DNA of 5,669 bases, taken from positions 1 through 5,669 of the forward strand of contig JAFYBI010000144.1 in NCBI GenBank assembly GCA_017540285.1. The letters run 5' to 3'. The translations under genes were made by a program, and so were the position numbers. Origin of the DNA: Clostridia bacterium (GTDB lineage: Bacteria > Bacillota > Clostridia > Oscillospirales > CAG-272). Positions 1 through 4,284 of the stretch are shown one piece after another. Under the pieces are notes generated by a model. The model was not told where the DNA came from, ran no database searches, and saw only the letters and a program-made list of their open reading frames with translations. Each line of letters opens with the position of its first letter. Positions within the stretch are counted from its first letter, which is position 1.

Positions 1-770
1 ACGAGCTCTCCAACCTCGGTCTGGACGAGGGCGATATGCGGCTCGACTATATCCGCGCCTTTGTCACGGGCGATATCGACACACTGGAACAGGTCTGCGG
101 CGTCGAAAAAGGGATGTACGCAGATTACCGCACGCTGAAGCTGTCAAGCTGGGCCGTGTGGATCGAACCTGACGAGAACTCGGGCACTTTCCTCGGACCG
201 CTGCGGTTCGCGTTTGTTCCGTCCCGTTCCGATGTGGAAGCCTATCCAAGCCATATCCGGACCGAGGGCACGGTCTATGAAGGTCTGATGGGCGCGTTTT
301 TCTCCCGGTCCGATCCTTCTTCCTCGTTCGGAGAAGCCGCCGACGAACTGTATAATCTGCTCTCCCTCTATATCCTGCTCGATCTCCCGACTACGGACGA
401 GATGGATGCTCCCACGCGCTTTGCCCTCTCCTGCTATATCTGCGTCAAGCTCGGGAACACGGATCTAACCGTCGAAAACATCCGGGATTACGCCCAAAAG
501 CACTTCGGCATCGTGAACTTCACGCCTGACGGAGCGCATGTGGGCATGCACGGCGGACACGGCGGCTCCCACCAAGTCTTAGACATCATCGGAAGCGAGG
601 AGATCGGAGGCGAAACGGTTGTCACCGTACAGTATTACGCCGATCTATCCAAAACGGTTAAAAGCCTCACGTACCGATATACAATGAAACGGATCGACGA
701 CGGCTGGGCCTTCACCGGCAGCGAAGAAATCGAGCACGCAGAATACGAGCGGGTCAGATGGTCGATGTAG
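1..770 (+). CDS. Unrecognised protein, 5' end outside window
   Basis: I do not recognise this family. The frame is open to the left edge (it reads E-L-S-N-L-G-L-D-E-G-D before the first ATG at 36), so the true start is probably upstream. ATG 36 has only a weak GAGGG (27-31) four bases before it. Numbered from ATG 36, the visible part is 244 residues, acidic, with no obvious membrane segment. The N-terminal part (DYIRAFVTGDIDTLE) resembles the helical start of many secreted Clostridia proteins with NTF2-like or cystatin-like repeats. The C-terminal third (TVVTVQYYADLSKTVKSLTY, then RIDDGWAFTGSEEI) looks like paired beta strands ending in the 'dgWkf' type strand of such folds. That comparison is only a shape argument. 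A loop at residues 168-179 has four His at H-x3-H-x2-H-x3-H spacing. GC content is visibly lower than in the genes to the right. It ends at TAG 768-770, before a shared terminator. Confidence 0.75.
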   Translation, partial: ELSNLGLDEGDMRLDYIRAFVTGDIDTLEQVCGVEKGMYADYRTLKLSSWAVWIEPDENSGTFLGPLRFAFVPSRSDVEAYPSHIRTEGTVYEGLMGAFFSRSDPSSSFGEAADELYNLLSLYILLDLPTTDEMDAPTRFALSCYICVKLGNTDLTVENIRDYAQKHFGIVNFTPDGAHVGMHGGHGGSHQVLDIIGSEEIGGETVVTVQYYADLSKTVKSLTYRYTMKRIDDGWAFTGSEEIEHAEYERVRWSM

Positions 771-823
771 GACACAAACGAATCCTACTCTGCCGCCGCA
801 TCCGGAAAAACAAAACTCCACGC

Positions 824-867
824 AAAAAACTGCCGTTTCCCGGCGAAAATCGGGGCGGCAGTTTTCG
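824..867. terminator. Bidirectional rho-independent terminator
   Basis: AAAACTGCCG (826-835) is the exact reverse complement of CGGCAGTTTT (856-865). An inner CCCG (839-842) can pair with CGGG (851-854). An A-run precedes the stem and a T-run follows it, so it can end transcripts in both directions. It lies between two convergent genes (stops at 770 and 881), where one shared terminator is expected. Confidence 0.9.
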
Positions 868-880
868 TTTGGTAATGGAT

Positions 881-1873
881 TCAGATTTCGTTCACGCACA
901 GGGGCCTCGGGATCGGGAAATCGCCGACGTGCGCGAGCTCCCCGTCCCCCCCGACGGAGAAGAGCGTGAGATTGTCGGAGAAGGTGTTGCACACAACGAG
1001 GAAGCGTCCGCCGCCGACGAGGGAGATCGCCCGCGGATGATCGCCGCCCGACGCGGTGAGCGAGACGAGCTTCAGCCCGCCGTCCGTCGTGACGTGCGCG
1101 ATCGTGTTCGCCGTGCCGCGGTTCGAGGCGTAGAGATGCCTCCCGTCCTTCGAGAGCACGATCGAGGCGGCGTCCGTCAGCCCGTCGTGACCCGGACAGA
1201 CCGCGAGGTTCTCCCGGAACGAAAGTGTCCCCGTTTCCCCGTTCCAGTCGAACGCCGTGACGGAGCTCCCCATCTCGGCGAGCGCGTAGAGCGTTTTTCC
1301 GTCCGGGGAAAAGATCGCGTGGCGCACGCCGTGGCCGGAGGGGACCTTCCCCTTCGAGACGAGGCGCATGTCCCGGTCATAGACGAACACTGTGTCCAGC
1401 CCGAGATCGCAGATCAGCACGAAGCGCTTCCCCGGCGAAAAGAGGCACTGGTGGCAGTGGGGCCGCTCCTGTCTCCCCCTGTCCGGCCCGAGCTCGCCGT
1501 CGCGCGGGACCTCGTGCGGGTACAGCGTCGGGAGCCCGTCCCGGATGTGCAAGACGGACCCCGTCGTATAGTTGGCGCAGTAGACGTCGGCCCCGTCCTT
1601 CGCGAAATGACAGACCGAAACGCCCCGCGTCGGGATCGGTCCGAAGACGAGCCTGCCCGTCGGGATCGAATACTCCGCGTACGCCTCTCCGGCTTCCCGG
1701 TCGCGCAGGACCGCGCACACCCGGCCCCCGATCACCTCGGTCCACGAGGGCGACGGCATGGGGATCTTCGATTTTGCGGCGAGCCGTCCGTCCGCCGTCA
1801 GCGTGAAGAGCGTGACGCCGCCGTCGGGGATCTCGGACGCGATATAGAATTCGCTGATGATCGGATCGGCCAT
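881..1873 (-). CDS. Lactonase-family beta-propeller protein (6-phosphogluconolactonase-like, PF10282)
   Basis: This 330-residue protein has the usual length of the YbhE/Pgl-type lactonase family, a seven-bladed beta-propeller. Characterised members hydrolyse 6-phosphogluconolactone in the pentose phosphate pathway, but others act on different lactones, so the substrate is unproven here. Family landmarks are visible in order: CANYTTGSV (99-107), PHCHQCLFSP (138-147) followed by CDLGLD (155-160), GVRHAIFSPDGKTLY (182-196), ASNRG (249-253), DHPRAI (279-284) and NTFSDNLTLF (296-305). Repeated SPDGK/SKDGR turns mark the blades. There is no signal peptide or membrane segment, so it is probably cytoplasmic. 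ATG 1873 is one base after the stop of the upstream DUF4298 gene. Its Shine-Dalgarno GGAGGGG (complement of 1879-1885) lies inside that gene's 3' end, so translation is probably coupled. The mRNA ends at the 824-867 hairpin. Confidence 0.9.
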   Translation of the reverse strand: MADPIISEFYIASEIPDGGVTLFTLTADGRLAAKSKIPMPSPSWTEVIGGRVCAVLRDREAGEAYAEYSIPTGRLVFGPIPTRGVSVCHFAKDGADVYCANYTTGSVLHIRDGLPTLYPHEVPRDGELGPDRGRQERPHCHQCLFSPGKRFVLICDLGLDTVFVYDRDMRLVSKGKVPSGHGVRHAIFSPDGKTLYALAEMGSSVTAFDWNGETGTLSFRENLAVCPGHDGLTDAASIVLSKDGRHLYASNRGTANTIAHVTTDGGLKLVSLTASGGDHPRAISLVGGGRFLVVCNTFSDNLTLFSVGGDGELAHVGDFPIPRPLCVNEI

Positions 1874-1874
1874 C

Positions 1875-2180
1875 TCAACCCCTCCGCAGAACAGCGGCCG
1901 CGGTTTCGAGAAGCCGCACGAGCACCTCCCGGTCGTCTTCGAGGAGATCGTAGATGCCGTCCTCGGAGAGCACGCCGCGCTTCAGATTGTCGGGCAGGCG
2001 TCCGGCCTCGTCGTCTTCGAAGTCCTGCCGCCACTCGTCGCCCGTGTAGTATGCCTCGAGCCGGTCGATCCCCTCCCGGACCTTTTCGTATCCGTCGAGC
2101 GCCTCGTCAAGGGCGTCCACCGCAGCGCGCGCCGCGTCGAGAAGCGCCTCCATCGTCCGTATCCGTTCCTGCTGTTCCAT
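1875..2180 (-). CDS. DUF4298 domain-containing protein
   Basis: This 101-residue protein matches what I recall of DUF4298 (PF14131): an N-terminal helical half, then the signature YYTGDEWRQDFEDDEAGRLP (44-63) and LKRGVLSEDGIYDLLED (66-82). The whole length is one domain and looks complete. It is predicted to be mostly alpha-helical, strongly acidic, soluble, and without a signal peptide. The biochemical role of the family is unknown to me. The start is clear: AAGGAGG (complement of 2187-2193) sits six bases before the ATG, and a TTGATA-17-TATACT promoter lies upstream. It is the first gene of a two-gene operon and its TGA (1875-1877) is one base from the lactonase ATG. The upstream helix pair (roughly residues 1-40, many Ala, Leu, Glu) could form a coiled coil. 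Confidence 0.87.
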   Translation of the reverse strand: MEQQERIRTMEALLDAARAAVDALDEALDGYEKVREGIDRLEAYYTGDEWRQDFEDDEAGRLPDNLKRGVLSEDGIYDLLEDDREVLVRLLETAAAVLRRG

Positions 2181-2210
2181 CTTCTGCCTCCTTATGGTGG
2201 ATTTTATGAT

Positions 2211-2239
2211 AGTATATCACATTTCCGCGCTCTTATCAA
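2211..2239 (-). promoter_or_regulatory. Sigma-A promoter of the DUF4298-lactonase operon
   Basis: On the minus strand, TTGATA (complement of 2234-2239) and TATACT (complement of 2211-2216) are separated by exactly 17 bases. Transcription should begin near 2204, giving a leader of about 25 bases before ATG 2180. An A/T-rich stretch (2241-2260) just upstream of the -35 box could act as an UP element. Confidence 0.8.
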
Positions 2240-2269
2240 GCAGTTTTTTTGAATCCTTTTCTCCCCGCC

Positions 2270-2298
2270 TTGACAGAGCCCTCCGCTTTGAGCATAAT
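2270..2298 (+). promoter_or_regulatory. Sigma-A promoter of the histidine phosphatase gene
   Basis: A consensus TTGACA (2270-2275) and CATAAT (2293-2298) are 17 bases apart. The promoter is divergent from the minus-strand promoter at 2211-2239, with only 30 bases between the two -35 boxes. Predicted transcription start is near 2305, leaving a leader of about 35 bases to GTG 2340. Confidence 0.82.
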
Positions 2299-2325
2299 AT
2301 AGAATATCTGAATCGATTTTTATGC

Positions 2326-2333
2326 GGAGGAGG
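2326..2333 (+). promoter_or_regulatory. Ribosome binding site that selects GTG 2340
   Basis: GGAGGAGG ends six bases before GTG 2340. This makes 2340 a better start than the in-frame ATG 2322, which lies upstream of this site and has no Shine-Dalgarno sequence of its own. Two ATGs also follow the site (2335, 2338), but they are in another frame and meet a TGA at 2341-2343 at once. Confidence 0.75.
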
Positions 2334-2339
2334 TATGAT

Positions 2340-3065
2340 GTGACGCAATTCAAACACGGCAGAACGCTGCCCACCACCCCCTTCATCATCGTCAATCCTC
2401 AGCTCGCCGCGCACTATCTCCTCGAAGGCCGGGTGCTCGTCTGCCTCGTGCGGCACGGACAGACCGACTGGAACCTCATCAAGCGGCTGCAGGGGCGGGA
2501 AAACGTCCCCCTGAACGAGGCCGGCCACGCGCAGGCGAAGGGTCTCTCCTGCGTGATCGAAGCGACGCGGCAGAACGGCGTCACGTTCTCGTGCGTCTGC
2601 TCGTCCCCGCTCTCCCGGGCCTGCGACACGGCGCGCTACATCGCCGACTCGCTCGCCCTCCCCGAACCGACCGTCCTCGACAGCCTGATCGAGCGGGACT
2701 ACGGTTCCCTCTCCGGCCTCACCCTCGCGGAGCGCAAGCAGCTCTTCCCGGGCGGCGAACGGCAGGCGGGCAACGTCGAGAGCGTCCCCGCGGCGGCGGC
2801 CCGGATGCTCGGCGCGATCGACGACATGCTCGAGGTCTCCGGAAAGAAGACGGTCATCGGCGTCACGCACGGCGGCCTCATCAACGCGGGATTCTCCCGC
2901 CTCACCTCCGGCGAGATCGGCACGGGCCGCACCCTCACCGTCAACTGCTCGATCAGCTGCGTCGCCGCGGGCATCGGCGAACCCATCCCGCTCGCGTACA
3001 ACCTCCAGGGCGAAGGCGCGGCGCTCTACATCACGAAGCTGCTCATCCACGGCGCGGAAATCTGA
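2340..3065 (+). CDS. Histidine phosphatase family protein (phosphoglycerate mutase-like)
   Basis: This 241-residue protein belongs to the branch-1 histidine phosphatase superfamily, whose members form a phosphohistidine intermediate. Numbered from GTG 2340, the catalytic set is intact: LVRHGQTDWN (36-45) with Arg38 and nucleophile His39, SSPLSRACDTA (88-98) with Arg93, ERDYGSLSG (118-126) with likely acid Glu118, and VTHGG (175-179) with the second His177. The short insert between Glu118 and His177 suggests a PhoE/CobC-like phosphatase rather than a glycolytic dPGM mutase; the substrate cannot be read from sequence. About 30 residues precede the RHG strand, which is longer than usual. A second in-frame GTG at 2433, with GAAGG four bases upstream, would give a compact family-typical start. 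I prefer 2340 because of its promoter and strong GGAGGAGG site. There is no signal peptide. It is monocistronic, ending at a strong terminator seven bases after the stop. Confidence 0.88.
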   Translation: MTQFKHGRTLPTTPFIIVNPQLAAHYLLEGRVLVCLVRHGQTDWNLIKRLQGRENVPLNEAGHAQAKGLSCVIEATRQNGVTFSCVCSSPLSRACDTARYIADSLALPEPTVLDSLIERDYGSLSGLTLAERKQLFPGGERQAGNVESVPAAAARMLGAIDDMLEVSGKKTVIGVTHGGLINAGFSRLTSGEIGTGRTLTVNCSISCVAAGIGEPIPLAYNLQGEGAALYITKLLIHGAEI

Positions 3066-3071
3066 ACCCGT

Positions 3072-3106
3072 CAGCCGGACCAAACAACGGTCCGGCTGTC
3101 TTTTTG
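3072..3106 (+). terminator. Rho-independent terminator of the histidine phosphatase gene
   Basis: CAGCCGGACC (3072-3081) pairs perfectly with GGTCCGGCTG (3089-3098) across a seven-base loop, followed by TCTTTTTG (3099-3106). It isolates the phosphatase gene from the downstream operon. Confidence 0.93.
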
Positions 3107-3132
3107 TCATCCCACGCATGCTTATGGAAAAA

Positions 3133-3157
3133 TATTTCAGAATTTTTGTCTGAAATA
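3133..3157. promoter_or_regulatory. Candidate operator, perfect 9-bp dyad
   Basis: TATTTCAGA (3133-3141) and TCTGAAATA (3149-3157) are exact inverted repeats around a seven-base spacer. The site ends one base before the -35 box of the promoter at 3159. A further CTGAA (3172-3176) lies between -35 and -10, 22 bases (about two helical turns) from the CTGAA at 3150-3154. The obvious candidate ligand is the Xre regulator encoded in the operon, by autoregulation; this is inference. No U-run follows the right arm, so it is unlikely to be a terminator. Confidence 0.6.
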
Positions 3158-3158
3158 C

Positions 3159-3187
3159 TTGACATTTCGTCCTGAATGTGGTATCCT
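3159..3187 (+). promoter_or_regulatory. Sigma-A promoter of the membrane protein/Xre operon
   Basis: A perfect TTGACA (3159-3164) is followed 17 bases later by TATCCT (3182-3187). Transcription should start near 3194, giving a leader of roughly 28 bases before ATG 3222. The dyad at 3133-3157 adjoins its upstream edge. Confidence 0.8.
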
Positions 3188-3221
3188 GTTGCCATCCAAG
3201 GAAAACGGAGGCATCCCAATC

Positions 3222-3770
3222 ATGAAACAGAATTTCTGGTGGCTCGCCGGCGCTCTCAGCGGCATCGCGATCGTTCTGATCGTCTTTCTCATCAAACGGG
3301 TCACCCGCGGCAAGGACAAAGACTTCGACGAGCGGCAGACGGCGGCGCGCGGCAAGGCGTTCCAATATGCGTTCTTCACGACCGCGCTCGGCGAACTCTT
3401 CTATGTCTGCCTCGAAGCGGGCGGCATCGTCTTCGCGGACACCTCGATCGGTCCCCTGCTCCCCGTCATACTCGGTCTCGCGGTCTTTGCGGTGACCGCC
3501 GTCGCGAACGACGCATATCTCTCCCTCCGGGAAAGTCCGCGATCCGCGTTTCTCTTCCCGCTGATCATTCTGGTGATCAACCTCCTCGCCGGCATCCCGA
3601 AGCTCCTCAACGGCGAGGTCTTCGTCGACGGCATCCTGACCTTCGGCGGACTCAGTCTCGTTATGGCCGCGCTCTTTGCGGTCCTTCTCGCGGCGGTCGT
3701 CATACACTGGTTCCGGGGACGCCGCGGCGAAGGAGCGGAAGGAGAAGAGGACGGAGGAGATTCGGAATGA
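3222..3770 (+). CDS. Multi-pass membrane protein of an Xre-linked operon
   Basis: This 182-residue integral membrane protein has about five hydrophobic segments, near residues 6-24, 47-70, 77-97, 108-126 and 143-163. After the first helix comes a short cytoplasmic stretch with DFDERQTAARGKAF (34-47). The 'DERQ...RGKAF' motif is common in small Firmicutes membrane proteins encoded beside Xre-type regulators; their molecular function is not established. The C-terminus after the last helix is a charged Arg/Gly/Glu tail, and the DNA coding for it also supplies the GGAGGAGA binding site for the next gene. ATG 3222 is chosen because GGAGG (3207-3211) precedes it and it begins directly at the first helix. 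The in-frame ATG at 3159 lies inside the -35 box and is rejected. It overlaps the downstream HTH gene by four bases (ATGA), so the two are translationally coupled. It may sense a membrane signal for the regulator or be its regulated target. Confidence 0.85.
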   Translation: MKQNFWWLAGALSGIAIVLIVFLIKRVTRGKDKDFDERQTAARGKAFQYAFFTTALGELFYVCLEAGGIVFADTSIGPLLPVILGLAVFAVTAVANDAYLSLRESPRSAFLFPLIILVINLLAGIPKLLNGEVFVDGILTFGGLSLVMAALFAVLLAAVVIHWFRGRRGEGAEGEEDGGDSE

Positions 3771-3973
3771 AGAACCTGCGTCTGAAATCCGCGCGCGCGG
3801 CGAAGGACCTCTCGCAGGAGGCGCTCGCACAGCTGGTCGGCGTGTCCCGGCAGACGATCAACGCGATCGAAAAGGGGGACTACAACCCGACGATCAAGCT
3901 CTGTATCGCGATCTGCCGCGTCCTCGGCAAAACCCTCGACGAGCTCTTCTGGGAGGACGGGGACCCGGCATGA
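3767..3973 (+). CDS. Small Xre-family HTH transcriptional regulator
   Basis: This 68-residue protein is essentially a bare Cro/C1-type helix-turn-helix domain like YozG/YgzD. The HTH lies at LSQEALAQLVGVSRQTINAI (15-34), followed by EKGDYNPTIKLCIAICRVLG (35-54) and the characteristic ending KTLDELFWED (55-64). Proteins of this kind have no sensor domain and commonly regulate their own operon together with a neighbouring membrane protein. The start is ATG 3767, with GGAGGAGA (3753-3760) six bases upstream, overlapping the previous stop as ATGA. The perfect dyad at 3133-3157 beside the operon promoter is its most plausible operator. An ATGA also sits at its stop (3970-3973). Identification as an Xre HTH is secure; the regulatory target is inferred. 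Confidence 0.93.
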   Translation: MKNLRLKSARAAKDLSQEALAQLVGVSRQTINAIEKGDYNPTIKLCIAICRVLGKTLDELFWEDGDPA

Positions 3974-4008
3974 CCCTCCCCCGCCGACGAAAGGATCTGA
4001 TGATATGA
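3970..4008 (+). other. Possible 12-codon coupling ORF
   Basis: ATG 3970 overlaps the HTH stop as ATGA and opens a frame encoding MTLPRRRKDLMI. This frame ends at TGA 4006-4008, which in turn overlaps ATG 4005 of the next gene as ATGA. The nearest Shine-Dalgarno-like sequence (GGGAGG, 3951-3956) is 13 bases away, so it would depend on re-initiation by terminating ribosomes. It could carry ribosomes across the 31-base gap or be chance. A functional peptide is not claimed. Confidence 0.3.
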
Positions 4009-4211
4009 AAAACTGGCGCTCGATCCGCCTCTCCCTGCTCTTTTGGCTGTCCGCCGTCTTCGCCGTGCTGTTTGTCGCGGGGCTTTTCACCGCGATCTTC
4101 ACGGACGCGGAGATCGTGACATGCGCCGTCCCGCCCTACCTCGGCTTCTGCTTCACCTACCCGCTCTGGCGGCGCAACCGCAAACAGGCCGCCCGCGGCG
4201 CCGGGAAATAA
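4005..4211 (+). CDS. Small two-helix membrane protein
   Basis: This 68-residue protein has no family I can name. It has a basic N-terminus (KNWRSIR), a hydrophobic helix at about residues 9-32, a short acidic turn (TDAE, 33-36), a second hydrophobic stretch at about 37-54 and a basic tail (RRNRKQAARGAGK). By the positive-inside rule both ends should face the cytoplasm as a helical hairpin. AAGGA (3991-3995) lies nine bases before ATG 4005. It is the third gene of the Xre operon, 31 bases after the HTH stop, and probably works with, or modulates, the five-helix membrane protein at the head of the operon. Its stop is followed by the promoter of the glycosidase gene, with no separate terminator between. 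Confidence 0.75.
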   Translation: MKNWRSIRLSLLFWLSAVFAVLFVAGLFTAIFTDAEIVTCAVPPYLGFCFTYPLWRRNRKQAARGAGK

Positions 4212-4215
4212 GCCC

Positions 4216-4244
4216 TTGCAAAAACTCCTTCTCTATGCTATAAT
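4216..4244 (+). promoter_or_regulatory. Extended -10 sigma-A promoter of the GH43 gene
   Basis: TTGCAA (4216-4221) and a perfect TATAAT (4239-4244) are 17 bases apart, with TGC (4236-4238) forming an extended -10 element. Transcription should start near 4251, leaving a leader of about 34 bases. A promoter this close to consensus suggests that control comes from a repressor, consistent with the dyad overlapping its start region. Confidence 0.85.
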
Positions 4245-4281
4245 CAGGTCGGAAACCTGATCCGCATCGGAAGGAGTTTTT
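4220..4281. repeat. 12-bp inverted repeat enclosing promoter and RBS
   Basis: AAAAACTCCTTC (4220-4231) is the exact reverse complement of GAAGGAGTTTTT (4270-4281). The left arm begins in the last two bases of the -35 box and runs into the -35/-10 spacer. The right arm contains the AAGGAG ribosome binding site of the GH43 gene (4271-4276). The smaller dyad 4243-4261 is nested in the loop. Only RNA reading in from the upstream operon would contain both arms. Confidence 0.65.
4243..4261. promoter_or_regulatory. Candidate operator overlapping the GH43 transcription start
   Basis: ATCAGGT (4243-4249) and ACCTGAT (4255-4261) are perfect inverted repeats around the five-base centre CGGAA. The 19-bp site begins in the last two bases of the -10 box and covers the predicted start point, the usual place for a repressor operator. 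A transcript starting near 4251 would carry only the right arm, so a DNA-binding site is more likely than an RNA hairpin. The regulator is not identifiable here. Confidence 0.6.
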
Positions 4282-4284
4282 CTC

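Noticed and set aside
758..2209. Long plus-strand open frame opposite the lactonase and DUF4298 genes
   Set aside because: It encodes an Arg/Pro/Glu-rich low-complexity translation typical of the antisense of high-GC genes, crosses the 824-867 terminator and has no ribosome binding site. The minus-strand frames carry clear family motifs.
2322..2339. ATG 2322 as the start of the histidine phosphatase
   Set aside because: No Shine-Dalgarno precedes it. The GGAGGAGG at 2326-2333 would fall inside the coding region but is perfectly placed for GTG 2340.
3133..3157. Hairpin read as a terminator of the phosphatase gene
   Set aside because: A much stronger GC-rich hairpin with a U-run (3072-3106) already terminates that gene. 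This A/T-rich dyad has its T-run in the loop and none after the stem.
3159..3221. Earlier ATG (3159) for the five-helix membrane protein
   Set aside because: The codons 3159-3221 overlap the -35 and -10 boxes and the predicted transcription start, so they would not be on the mRNA. ATG 3222 has its own GGAGG.
2217..3830. Long minus-strand open frame opposite the phosphatase and membrane protein genes
   Set aside because: It spans a terminator, two promoters and several real genes, and its product is a charged Asp/Glu/Arg-rich string with no domain. It is an antisense artefact of high GC.
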